Source: Ceratothoa steindachneri (taxonomy: Eukaryota; Arthropoda; Malacostraca; Isopoda; Cymothoidae). Taken from it: DNA of 64,000 nucleotides. The translations under genes and the position numbers were made by a program. Below, piece after piece: positions 47,086 to 58,399 of the stretch; positions within the stretch are counted from its first letter, which is position 1, and every line of letters starts with the position of its first letter. The stretch spans positions 66,353,035 through 66,417,034 of the forward strand of contig OZ018321.1 in the NCBI GenBank assembly GCA_963969495.1, read 5' to 3'. Below the pieces are notes generated by a model. The model saw nothing but the letters and a program-made list of their open reading frames with translations. It was not told where the DNA came from and searched no databases.

Positions 47086-47870
47086 TATATAGAGCTTCAT
47101 TTCTGTTGGAAGTAAATTATGCTTTTCCTGAAACCAAAGGATAAAAATATACCCTATTATTTTATGCACAAAATTAGATTCTTGATATTAATTAACATCA
47201 GTATACCTCCAGGCATAAATCAACGGGGCCTCATTATGAATGAGAACATCATAAGAGCAGAATTTAATAGGTACAAAATTTTGGCCAAAGCCACTTGCAA
47301 ATATATTACCTAGTAAAAGTCAGTAATTTTAAAAGCTTCTTTATTTTTTTACATTTAACTAAAATGTTTAGACAATACATGTATTCAAAAGTAGGAACGT
47401 AATACGCAAAGATAAAGAAATAGAAATTTCCTAACATAAATGAGACAGACGAATGACCAGGTTTCGACGTGGAAGTGCAGGATTTTGTGCCCTAGATTTC
47501 TAAAATTATTTCTCTGAAATAAATTGTTTTAAATTCTAATTTATTGCATCCAGCTGTAATGATGGCTCGCTGCTATACGATTCTTTCCGTCTGTCTTTAA
47601 CCTATAGTTGGTAGATAGGCGCTCGGTGATGACCCGGTGCCTCAACAGTCCAATACAAAAATTTATTATTATGTTATGAAGGTACCTGTAATTAATAGAA
47701 AATATATTTATTTAGGTACACAAAGAGAAGCAAAATAGAAATGAACTATAGGCAGAAAGGAAGCGACATATTGTGCAAGAAACAAAGAAAGGCTGTTAGC
47801 GTTTCTGTATTTCTTTCTCAAAAACCGACATTTACCACAAAATTCCTTCAGTTTCTCATAAATAATTCAT
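47086..47870 (+). repeat. R1 repeat, copy 1, right part
   Basis: Continuation of R1 after the piggyBac insertion, matching about 55187-54395 inverted. Landmarks are GCATCCAGCTGTAATGATGG, GATAGGCGCTCG and AAGGCTGTTAGCGTTTCTGT. Homology ends near 47870. Confidence 0.8.
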
Positions 47871-48393
47871 TAGTATTCAACATTCATTTCCTTCATCAGG
47901 AGATTAAATTTCTTTCGCTTTTATTGATATATCTCTTGCAAAGGGGACTTTCAAGATTATATAGACGGGTTGCTTTCTGCGCAAGCAGTAAAGGCTGACT
48001 TATGCACCTCAAAGGCAAGTTTCGTATCTCTGAGAAAAGGGAGCTATGACTACGCTAAATCATTTTTTATTCTTTTATTTTTTGAAGTTTTAACTACTCT
48101 CTCTCCTAACAATTATTATTTGAATATTATTACTTAGAAAACAATAATACTCCAATAAGCTGAAAAGCAATAATATTTATACCAAATATCCCCACAAGGC
48201 TGTCTTTGTTGGCTGTCATAATTTTTTGGAAAAACATAATCATCTCAAGTAAACATAAATCTTTCAGTGATTTTTTCAAATGTCCCTTTTGGTCATCATA
48301 GCTTAAATTTCAAAAGTCAGCAAGTCATTGGGTGCATTCATTTTAAAGTATTTTGTTTTTGTATATCATTTTATTGCAAATTTTATGCAGTGA
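47871..48393. other. unassigned sequence
   Basis: No motif recognised. The end may be the 5' part of the multicopy ORF that becomes readable at 48394. Confidence 0.3.
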
Positions 48394-48493
48394 TTTTTGG
48401 ATAGCTCCAAGTGTACCCTCAAGTGTATCCTTTTGCATAATGGCAATGACTTTGGTGCAGTTTCTTTCGGTCACTGTCCATCTGCGAGAAATT
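48394..48493 (+). pseudogene. multicopy ORF family, left part before the TIR element
   Basis: One frame reads FLDSSKCTLKCILLHNGN then DFGAV and ends SARN at the AATT insertion site. This matches a protein family common in invertebrate genomes, whose members carry FIDSSK, SLK and VLLHNGN in this order and whose function I do not know. It is likely itself transposon-derived. The reading resumes in the same frame at 52021. Confidence 0.6.
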
Positions 48494-48510
48494 CTACCGT
48501 GCAAAGGAAG

Positions 48511-48785
48511 AACACCGAATATACAAATTTTCCAAATTTGAGTTATATATTGACTCTTATGTAGTTTGACCCGTAGATTCCATTTCTGGCATTGGTTTAC
48601 ACCCATTTTCCACTCGTTTTGAGTTAGAAATTGGCCACACACCGAATATACGCAACACTACCATGGTTAACATAGAAGAAACACCGAATATGCAAAATGC
48701 AGAGGTTAAACACCGATTATACTGAATATTCGGTCTGTTTTATTTATATGTAGCACGATATCCAGACGTAAAACACCGAATATGA
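48511..48785 (+). repeat. left subterminal cluster of ACACCGAATAT motifs
   Basis: Copies start near 48512, 48639, 48681, 48710 (one mismatch) and 48774, with an inverted GAATATTCGGT at 48724. Spacing is irregular. Such subterminal motifs often serve as transposase binding sites; that role is inferred here. Confidence 0.65.
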
Positions 48786-49567
48786 AAGCTTTCTATCAAT
48801 TTATTGCCGCTTCTCTCATGCAGCAACCTGTTTTTTCCTGAACAAATTGTGAGCTACGCGTCTGTACTGAAATGTACAAGAGAGTTTTTTTCTGCCTATG
48901 TCAAGTTTTTCTTTTTAATTCAGTCGGAGATAATCTCGTCGTTAAAGCAGAAAGGCTGGTAGCCATGGCTTGCAATTACAATACACCATCAAACGTCTAT
49001 AAACGGGTAATTTAGGATTTTTTTTTATTTGGATCCAGATTATGTTCTCTTTTGTGCATTGTGTGTGTTTACAATGTTCATGGCACTGCGCGTCTGCCTG
49101 CATCTCTTGCTGAGTCACCGACATTTAACTTTCAATATTGTTTATCTTTAATATATCGTTGTTTATATATATTTATATTCAGGAGCAAGCCTTAAATATT
49201 TGTATGTCTCTAAGTTATATGTGTGTCAATTTGTTAACACAAAAATACTTGCACCGTTATGCTGTGTATACAAGGTAACAAGCATAAATTAAGGTGATGG
49301 TGAGGGAGGTAAGGGAAGATGATGATGGTGATGATTATCATTATGATAATGCAGTAATTCCCTAAATTATTGTATGTGCTACTTAAATGCAATGCATAAA
49401 TATTTGTTTATTTTTCTCTTTTCAGAGATGTTTTGAGGACAGAAGAGCAAGACATTTCATGCATTCAAGAGAATAATATAGCAGCTGCTATCGAAGTTCA
49501 ATCTCCTTGGAGTTTCCGATGCTAATAAAGCAGTGTATGACAATAAAATGGCTTCCTATCACACCTC

Positions 49568-51269
49568 TGTTGCTTTTGAGGTTAAAAAAGGAGGAAATCA
49601 ATGAAACAACAAGAAAAGATCATTCATGATAAAGAAAAACACCCAATGTTCAATGGATGTGATATAGATAAATGCCCTTACAAATGCCATGCCAAGTTTT
49701 CAGATGAAATGCGAAACCACATTCACTCAGAATTTTGGTAAAACTGCTACGATATGATGCAAGCATAGTTGTCAAGCAAAGTAACAAGCAAAGAAGAGGA
49801 AAGAAGGCATATTCAGGAAGATTTATCAAGGAAGAAGTCATCACATGTGTATACACTGAGCAATGCCCAAGGACACGCAATAAAAATCTGTCAGAAATAT
49901 TTTCTCAGCACTTTAGGGTACAGTCAAGATCAGGTTATAAAATCATTATTTCATTCCATTGATGCAGCTTCATCATCCACAACTAATTTGTCAGGAAATA
50001 TCGCAGTGACAGATAACAGAGGAAAACGTGAACCTACCAATTGAGTTATTAGAAAAGTAATAATGAATCACATCGAATCTTTCAATGCAGTTATTTCTTA
50101 TTTCAGAAGAGACCATACTCCCCATGTAAGATACCTTTCAACAGATCTCTCTGTTGCTTCAATGTACAAACTATTTCAAGAAAAACACGCATCACTCCGT
50201 TGTTCATATGAATGCTATCAGAGTATACTTAAGAAAATGAACATAAGTTTTTCTGAACCTTGTGTTAATAAATGTTCAAAATGATTATTTTATCAATTGA
50301 ATATGAATTAAGAAAATGCTGAAAAGGCTTAATTGCACAATGAAATGCAAAAGGAAGCAATAAAAGAATACGATAGAGATAGTGAGATATACGAACAAGT
50401 GGATGGACTGCTAATATTTGCCATCGATATGCAAAAGGTTTTGCTCCTGCCAAGGATGCCTGATGTTAAAGAAAGTTTTTTCTGCTCGAGATTGGTTGTG
50501 TTTAATAAAAAATTTGCTTCTTTAAAGAAAAATCAACATCATTATTGTGTAGTTTGGAATGAAAGTCTTCGAGGTAGGAATGCTCCTGATGTTGCATCAT
50601 CCTATATCAAAGTGATTAAGGAAAAGAGAAATACAAAGAAGTTTATATTTTTGACAGATAATTGCGTTGCTCAGAATAAAAACTGGACATTATATTCAGC
50701 ATTCGCTTTACTTGTCAATGAAGATCTTGAATCCTCGGAAATCACGTTGAAATATCTTCTCAACAATCACACATTCTTTGCCACAGATGGTGTTCATGTA
50801 AATATTGAACAGGTAATCCGGAAAAAGAAGAATCTGTATGATAAGAGAGACCTCTGCGATTCACTGGAACTTTCAACGAAGAGAACAACGGTTCTAGAAA
50901 TGCAACTTTATGATTTTAAGGCCGATGAAAACTTGTTAAGGTTAAGAACAACCCGGCGAGCGTCTTCTGAGAATAATATTCCTCTTTTACAAGATTGATG
51001 TGAAGTCCGACTTGAGAAAGGTCTGCACGGACTGATCTATAAAAAAAACATTTCAGGACTCTGGAGTCAAAGTTAAATTTATGAAAGAAATTATTCCATG
51101 CAGTTATTCAGAAAAATATTCATCAAAGCCCAGAGGAATTCAAAAAGAAAAATTAGATAAAATTCCCTCAGGTCTTGTTATGAGAATGCATATTTCCCTT
51201 CGAGCATTTTGGAATAACCTCCCTACGAGGGATAATATCTCCGATCTCTTAAATTCTAGAGTAGATTAA
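49568..51269 (+). pseudogene. transposase-like protein with DNCxxQNKNW motif
   Basis: One frame runs from about 49568 to 50998 interrupted by about six stops (near 49738, 49768, 50042, 50282, 50308, 50324) but with no frameshift; the C-terminus (51081-51269) lies in another frame. N-terminal part: CPYKCHAKF, HIHSEFW, CQKYFLSTLGYSQDQV, then DNRGKREPTN and HIESFNAVISYFRR. The 221-codon open part (50333-50998) carries FAIDMQKVLLLP (Asp at residue 32), FLTDNCVAQNKNWTLY (Asp 109) and HTFFATDGVHVNIEQ (Asp 152, His 155, Glu 159), an arrangement consistent with an RNase-H-fold DDE enzyme. I recognise this as a widespread invertebrate family. A role in moving the surrounding TIR element is inferred from position. 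Confidence 0.7.
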
Positions 51270-51698
51270 ATATCAAGGTCTTATGAATTTTCTCGTTGAG
51301 TTTAAAATGGATTTACTTTTTGTGTATTTAGTAATTTTTCCTTAAAAAGAGATATAACTACAGTTTTTAGGAAGTTTTATACTTTTACTCAGATCGTTAT
51401 AAATATGACTTTATGTTCACTATTTTCTTTATTAAATTAAGGATATTTCAAACTATTATTAACGTGCAAATAGAAAGATAAATTCATTGCATTTTTCAAA
51501 GATTCTGTTTGGTTTGTATTTTTATGGTCAAAATACCAATAAATATTACATAGATTTATAGGATTGTTTATACCTTCGCAATGACTTGTTAAAAATTCTA
51601 ATAATAAACAAAAAACAGTGATGAATGTATGATGTAATGTGGTTGCCATAATTATAATGAAGTCTGATTACTTAATGTTGTCAATAATACAAAGTGAA

Positions 51699-51775
51699 AA
51701 CACCGAATATACGTATAATCAGTGTTTTATTGTTTAATATTAATGGTCATTCAAGAAGAAAACACCGAATATACT
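51699..51775 (+). repeat. right subterminal ACACCGAATATAC motifs
   Basis: Direct copies near 51700 and 51761, each preceded by AAA, plus the inverted copy within the right terminal repeat (51991-52003). Confidence 0.65.
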
Positions 51776-52020
51776 TATATTCAGGTTCTTTCCTTTGCAT
51801 TTGTGGTGAAAAGCAATCCACAGACCAAAAATATAAAATTAATGCACAAAAGAAAGTACAAATATGAAAGATGATGCCCATAATGGAGTGAATACATTAA
51901 ACGTTTAACAGAATCTTGAAAATAGACTATTTTGGGGGCATTGCAATGAAGGAAAACTTTGAACGCTTCTCCTGTAAAGTTATTATTTTGTATATTCGGT
52001 GCTCTTTCTCTGCACGGCAG

Positions 52021-52810
52021 AATTGGATCATATGTGTAGAGCTTAAGATGGTCAACTTCCTCCTTGGCCATCAGGAGGGATATATACAAAGTTTCCTGGG
52101 TATATCTGTATGTGGGACAGTCTCAAAAATATTGGCCAGTTTGGGAAACTTTTGAAGTAGAAATGCCAAACATTATTAATGAGCCAATCGTAAGTCGAGA
52201 GAAGATCGTTTTCTCTCCACTTTATCTGAAACTGGGGTTGATGAAGCAGTATGTCAAGGCGTTGAGCACTTAAAATAATTGTTTTCAGGACATAGTATCG
52301 GCGTTTCCTGCTTTGTCATATGAAAAAATAAAACCAGGAGTACTTGATGGTCCCCAAATCCGAAGACTTCTGAGTGATTCTAGATTCCTGAACCCCAGGA
52401 ATGAAAAAGAGAAGGCAGCCTGGCTCTCATTTTCTGCCGTTTTTCGTAAATTCTTGAGAAACAAAAAAGCGCATAACTACGATGATCTGGTTACTAATAT
52501 GCTTTTAACATATCGTAATCTGGGATTCAACATGAGTGTGAAGCTAAATTTCCTAAATAGTCACTTCGACCGATTCCCAGAGAATCTGGGAGCCGTGAGC
52601 AACGAACCAGGAAAACGCTTCCATCAGGATTTGATGACGATGGAAGAGCGCTAGCAAGGTCACTTGGAATAGACACATAATGGCGGACTACTGCTGGACA
52701 ATTAGAAGAGATCAGCCAGAGGGGACCGTCAAGAAAACAGAGTTACAAACGCAAATATTTGCCCGATTGAAATCAAGAAGAGGTCCTCCAGCTTGATGTA
52801 CGGTCATTAA
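52021..52810 (+). pseudogene. multicopy ORF family, right part after the TIR element
   Basis: Starts NWIICVELKMVNFLLGHQEG in frame with the left part. A frameshift near 52080 leads to KYWPVWETF and NIINEPIVSREKIVFSPLYL, then KLGLMKQYVKAL and a stop near 52271. A frame from 52290 to 52651 continues SYEKIKPGVLDGPQIRRLLS, EKAAWLSFSAVFRKFL and RFPENLGAVSNEPGKRFHQD. After a stop at 52652, DYCWTIRRDQPEGT is readable near 52685-52730. These blocks match a large family of invertebrate proteins of unknown function. Note the missing stretch of about 20-25 residues between the SARN of the left part and this start, compared with relatives as I remember them. Confidence 0.7.
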
Positions 52811-53005
52811 TAAATTAATATCTATTTGATTGCAGTATTTGTAATCCTAATGTGTAATTCAAATTTCTTCTCATATGCAATAAAATGTTCATGCAATAAA
52901 AGATGCTTAACTATAAATAACGCAAAAGGATGATTCAAAATTACTTCACGGCATGATGATAGGTGTGATAAAATGACAATTATTGTATAATATTAGTTAT
53001 TGATA

Positions 53006-54302
53006 CGAGGAGCGGTCAATAAGTTTTGCAATTTGGATATAAAGAAACGAGATATGAGGAAAAGTGTTTTATTATTTTTTTAATATAACTACCCTCGACT
53101 TTAATGCACTTGCGCCACTTGTCCCTGAGGCTTCAAATTCCCACAATCATAAATCTCCCGACTGCTGTTCAATCCACTCCAGGACGGCGAGCTGGACATC
53201 TTCATCGTTCCCAAACCGCCGTCCACGCAGTGCAGCCTTGAGCTGGCGAAAATAAAATGTAGTCGCTAGGGGCCAGATCTGGACTGTAGGGGAGATGGGT
53301 GAGCTCCTCGAATCCGCACTCGCGCAGGGCAGCTTGTGCAATTCTGGCCTTGTGGATAGGGGCATTTTCGTGGAGGAGCAGGACACCGCTTGTCAACTTG
53401 CCGCGCCGCTTCTGACGGATGCACTTCTTCAACCCAGCCAGTTCCTCAGCGTAATATTGGCCTGTGATGGTCCTTCTACGAGGCGCATAGTCCACCATCA
53501 ACACTCCCTCAGAATCCTAGAAGATGGTGGCCATGATCTTCCTGGCTGAGGGTTGGGTCAGGAACTTGATAGGGGTCGGAAAGCCCCGGTGCCCTTAGGC
53601 CATGCTTTCGAGTTTGGTCTCAGGATCCCAGTAGTGGACCCACGTTTCATCACCTGTCAGTATGTATGCATGACTCAAATCCTACCGGCTTTTGGTTGTA
53701 CCGGAGCAGTAGCTCCTCTGAACTGTGACGACGTTAAAGTCGATCATGGGGGGTGAGGTTTCTAGGGTCCCAACGGGCAGAGACCTTGGTCATGGCCAAA
53801 TTGTCGCGAATGATGTTGATAACACTTTAATGTGATATTCCAAATTCTTGTTAGATTTCTTCGACATTCACCTGTCAAATTTCGAGGATCATCCTCTCCA
53901 CACGGGCCACATTGTTCTTGCTGGTCACGTCTTACGGGTGTCCTGGAAGGGGGATATCTTCAAGGAACTCACAACCATGGCGGAACTCCCTATTCTAGCA
54001 AGAAATAGTTGCATAGGAAGAGGCGGTGTCGGCGTACACTGCAACCATGTGTTCATGGATCTATTTTGCATTCTTGCCTTGCTTGGTCAAAGATTTGATC
54101 ACTGCGCGGTGCTCAACCTTCATTGTTAAAAAATTTGTGACTGATGATCTGCGATCAGACACTGCTTCTTCAATAAATGAGGCAGGAGCGAGCGGCTTCA
54201 GGTCCTGACTTGTCATAACTTGTCCTAACATCCCCACCAACATCCATCTCACCTTCCTCTGCTTTGCCCTACCGATTCGCAAAACTTATTGACGGCCCCT
54301 CG
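53006..54302 (-). mobile_element. mariner element, inactive
   Basis: A 1297-bp element with inverted ends: CGAGGAGCGGTCAATAAGTT at the left and AACTTATTGACGGCCCCTCG at the right, flanked by TA (53004-53005, 54303-54304). Length and ends are typical of mariner. The transposase on the minus strand is broken. Confidence 0.85.
53150..54180 (-). pseudogene. mariner transposase, broken
   Basis: The start is readable near 54130 (KVEHRAVIKSLTKQGKNAKE), with a worn HTH and a PLPGRPV linker near 53925. The catalytic region includes LHENAPIHK (the second Asp is Glu) and LPYSPDLAPSDYILF with the third Asp (53320-53210), then ALRGRRFGNDEDVQ near 53205. Frame changes occur near 53235 and at several upstream points. 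The substitution of the second Asp and the frameshifts make it inactive. It is a different mariner lineage from the intact element at 60.6 kb. Confidence 0.8.
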
Positions 54303-54394
54303 TAATATGAAAAATCTGTAGCATTTAGAGAGAATCTGATTTCAGATTTGAATTCAGTATGCTTGAATTCACCAAATACATTGTTCCCCAGTGA

Positions 54395-55747
54395 TATTTA
54401 TGAGAAACTAAAGGAACTTTGTATTAAATGTCGGTAGTTGAGAAAGAAATACAGAAACGCTAACAGCCTTTCTTTGGTTCTTGCACAATGCGTCGCTTCC
54501 TTTCGGCCTATCGTTGATTACTATTTTGCTTCTCTGTGTGTGCCTAAATAAATATAATTTCTATTAATTACAGGTTTCTTCATAACATAATAATAAATTT
54601 TTGTATTACACTGTTAAGGCACCAGGTCATCAACGAGCGCCTATCTACCAACTATAGGTTAAAAACAGACGGAAAGAATCGTATAGCAGCGAGCCATCAT
54701 TACAGCTGGATGCAATAAATTAGAATTTAAAACAATTTATTTCGGAGAAATAATTTTAGAAATCTAGGGCACAAAATCCTGCACTTCCACGTCGAAACCT
54801 GGTCATTCGTCTGTCTCATTTATGTTAGGTATTTCTATTTCTTTGTCTTTGCGTATTTCGTTCCTACTTTTGAATACATGTATTGTCTAAACATTATAGT
54901 TAAACGTGAGAAAAATAGAGAAGCTTTTAAAATTACTGACTTTTACTAGGTAATATATTTGCAAGTGGCTTTGACCAAAATTTTGTACCTATTAAATTTT
55001 GCTCTTATGATGTTCTGATTCATAATGAGGCCCCGTTGATTTATGCCGGGATTGCATACTTATTTTAATTAATATCAAGAACCTAATTTTGTGCAGAAAC
55101 ATAAGAGGGTATATTTTTATCCTTTGGCTTTCAGCAAAAGTATAATTTACTTTCGACAGAAATGAAGAACTATATATTAACCCTTGAACCTCAAATAAAG
55201 CTTTCTCCGTTTGAATTTTCTGCATGCCTAAGGAAAATCTCTCAGTAATAAATTGGACAACTTCTATACCGGTAACATTTTCATATGGTCCACACATCGG
55301 AATTCCAATTTCCCAATAGGCTGGAAGATGTGTTATTGCATTATCATGATTTGGCAAACTGGCGCTAAAATCCCAATAGAATCGATTTCCTTCTCCTTTC
55401 ATCAAGATAAGATTGGATTTTTATATGTTGCCTCACCACCTTCTGCCTGCAAATCATCTAGGGAGCGAAATTGGTTGAGACGTAAAATATTGAAATCTAG
55501 AAATATTCGACCAAGAACAAAACCCCTGAGTTATGGCCCAATTTCACTTATATTACGCTCTTCAACTACCAGTCAGCTCATTAAACAATAATAGAAATGA
55601 TTCACAATAATTATTTTCCCTAAAAGTGTCTGTTGTTTTTTTAGGCGGAAATATACTCAACCACATGCCCGCAACTGAGTGGCTCATTTAGGCGTGGCTT
55701 CATCACCTTTGGAGGATAGTTTGGATTGGCTTTTCTTGGTCAAGTGC
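54395..55747 (-). repeat. R1 repeat, copy 2 (uninterrupted)
   Basis: A 1.35-kb copy inverted relative to copy 1 and lacking the piggyBac insertion, so it preserves the empty TTAA site (near 55187). A 137-codon frame on the minus strand (55405-54992) shows no known domain and is not preserved in copy 1. No terminal inverted repeats or target duplication are evident, so the type of repeat is unknown. Confidence 0.8.
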
Positions 55748-57099
55748 CAAAGGGGGCAATTTCTTAGTGTTTTCTGCAGATATATCTATTTTTGCACCCT
55801 TAAAACTCTAGACCTATCCAATATTGAGCGCAAACAGATTGTTATATTCTCGTGATGCTTTTGTTTAAACACAGCCATTATAGTTAGGCAACTCGGATAA
55901 CAGTGCATATTTTACAGTTTTTCCTAACTTTACTGAGCGAGGCGTATATAGTTAAGAAAATATAGCAGCAAATTACTTACTTAAAATATTCAAATGTAAC
56001 CGACGGAACTTATTAAGTTCGAGGTCACTAAAAGAGATCATAATATCTCATAAGCATACCAAGCAATGGCTTCGCCACTCACCCCGACGGGGGGAGCTTG
56101 CACTTCGTTACTAAGATTAAAATTTAAAATCTAAAAAAAAGCAGCCATGGTTAAATTTTTATAAATTTTCTGAACTTCCACAATTATAATAATTTTAAAA
56201 AGGAACTCTAAACTAAATTTACCCCCTCTCAAAATATCACGTTGCTAAAATATAGTTATAGATGAAGATATATAAAAATAAATCTTCTGAACTCCACCAT
56301 TTGTAATTTTTGGTGTTTTAAAAAATTCACAAAATTTCTGAACTTCACCATTTTGTTTTCTTGATATTATAAAAGAATTATTATAAATAACTTTGCTAAT
56401 AAAAAAACAAAAGTCATAACCAAACTAAGATGAAATTATTATTCAAATACTCAAAAAAATCCCCTTCTTAAATTATAAATGAAATGATGATGATGAATAG
56501 AATCTTGGAAATATCAAGTTACTTTTGTCTCTTTACGAAGTAAATGCGTTGACAATAACTATTAGATTCATTACCTATTTAAAGCTTTTGGGTATGATGC
56601 GAAGTTCAACAAATTCGTAACGACGCTGTTTTTTATCTGTCAAAAGAAACACAATAGGAATTTTCAAATTTAAGGGCAAATATATCCTTGGTAAAATAAG
56701 AGATAATATTTTAACCCTGTTGTATATGTTGAATGCAGACAACAGACTTACATTGGAAGAAGATGCTCATACTGGGAATTTAGAAGGTGAATTTTCCTCA
56801 ATGCAGAGCTAAATAGAATACAATGAAAAGAGGAGGTTCAAGAGTTCAAACTATATATATATCATCGGTAGACACTCAATGAATTTCATAGACACACTGA
56901 AAAACTACATAATTTTTCTTTCTAAAGAATCCAATATTTTCCAAGATCCACTTAGTGTTTTACATAGTAAAAATGAGGAGGTTGTCATAATAAATTTAAA
57001 ACTGCAAACGCATCTTGAGCTTTGACAAATCCCCATACTTAAATAAAATGCATACTTGTATGGCGTTCTTTGGGCCAACTGGATTTCAGAGAAGATTAA
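55748..57099. other. unassigned AT-rich sequence
   Basis: No recognised gene or repeat. CTCACCCCGACGGGGGGAGC near 56079 is a small GC-rich palindrome-like patch. The last 400 bp may be the RT part of the following Penelope remnant. Confidence 0.3.
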
Positions 57100-57660
57100 C
57101 CTCATCTTAATTAAATTAGATGATTTATCGATATAACTTGGGGCTAAATTATTACCCTCCACCTCAAACGAATACAGTAAGAAAACCTACACGAAACAAA
57201 ATATTTCATTGACTTAGCGAGAAATGTAATCACTTTTCTATCCATCCTTGTTTACGAATACAGCATCTTTGAAATACACATAGAGAGAGACAGGTTCTTA
57301 AAAATTAGCTTTAATTTAGGCAGTTATTTAGTAAAACTGGCAAGACGGTCTCACAGCTATCTAATTGACTTTGAAAGAAGCATCTCTGAATCAGCTGAAA
57401 ACCCCCATAAAAACTCTAAGGATTATTAATTTAATAAAATATTTATAAAATTAATATTCAATGTTGTCAACAAACAAAGCGGGCATCGCTACCCCAATAC
57501 CCAATGCTATATATTCGCTATACTGTCAGTGTAATAAAGAATGCAAGTTCGGCTCAGTCTCTACACTTAGCTTGGCCCATCAGCTAAAATACGCCGTCGC
57601 AACCCATTGTTTGGAGCTAACGTTAAACTGTAGGACTCATTAAAGACTGAAGATTAGTGT
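57100..57660 (+). pseudogene. possible Penelope-like GIY-YIG fragment
   Basis: Plus-strand frames give NEYSKKTYTKQNISL near 57167-57215, resembling the 'VYRKPTFT' block after the RT, and PNAIYSLYCQCN then TLSLAHQLKYAVATH at 57497-57605, resembling a GIY-YIG core in which the Tyr-Ile/Val-Gly is lost. Strongly decayed; the assignment is tentative. Confidence 0.4.
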
Positions 57661-58399
57661 TGCAACTCCTAGCAAATTATTTAATTAAAGGAAGGAAGAG
57701 AGGTAGAATTGACGCTCGAATTTCAGAGAAACACAATAATCTGAATATTTAGGACACTTTTTATGGTTCCTGATAGAGGAGACAAAAAAGTAAAAAAGAC
57801 CAAGAAAAATATTAGGCTGGATATAGCTAAGAAAGGCTTAGCTACTACTTTAGAAATGACCTACTTCTATGTTTAAAACACAAAATATGAGTAATTTGAA
57901 AATACTTCTTATCCATTTTAACTTAGGAAAGTAAAACCTTGACAGGAACACATGAGAGAAAGAAGGTGTCAGGAATATGGTTTTGAAGTGAAAAAAAACC
58001 CGCCTACGATGGATGATATGTACTTTTGAAATTTTAAGATACCATTATTGAGGCAATCAACGAAAGAATCTACAACATAACATACAACAATTAATGCCTT
58101 ATCACACACCTAGGAAATATTATATAAACATTTACTCCTGCATAGAACAATGTAGCCAGCAAAATGAGGAATAACAGAAAAAATTCTAATTCACAAACAA
58201 AAAATTCAAAATTATTTGCCTAACCAAGAAAGCAAAACATTAATTTAATCTACAGTCGCGAATACTATTACGTCTTACGTTCTGGAAAAAATGTGAAGAA
58301 AAAAGGTAATGAGTAAGAATAGAGTGAAAGGTGGTTGTTAGGTAAAATGGTTAAAAGGAATGATTTTGAGTTTCAATTGTTGCTGGGTGACCAACCATC
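57661..58399. other. unassigned sequence
   Basis: No motif recognised. It lies between the Penelope-like scrap and the 3' end of the Jockey-like element. Confidence 0.3.

Larger units (their letters stand above)
48494..52020 (+). mobile_element. 3.5-kb TIR transposon, possibly Sola-type
   Basis: A 3527-bp insertion with 34-bp inverted ends: CTACCGTGCAAAGGAAGAAC, then ACCGAATATACAAA at the left, and the complement with four mismatches at the right (51987-52020). AATT flanks both sides (48490-48493, 52021-52024). Deleting the element with one AATT restores the interrupted frame exactly. It carries one transposase-like frame (+) and several subterminal copies of AACACCGAATAT. The 4-bp duplication and the protein motifs suggest Sola or a related superfamily, which is inference from memory of that group. 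Confidence 0.75.

Noticed and set aside
54992..55405. 137-codon minus-strand frame as a host gene
   Set aside because: It lies inside repeat R1, is broken in the other R1 copy and shows no known domain.
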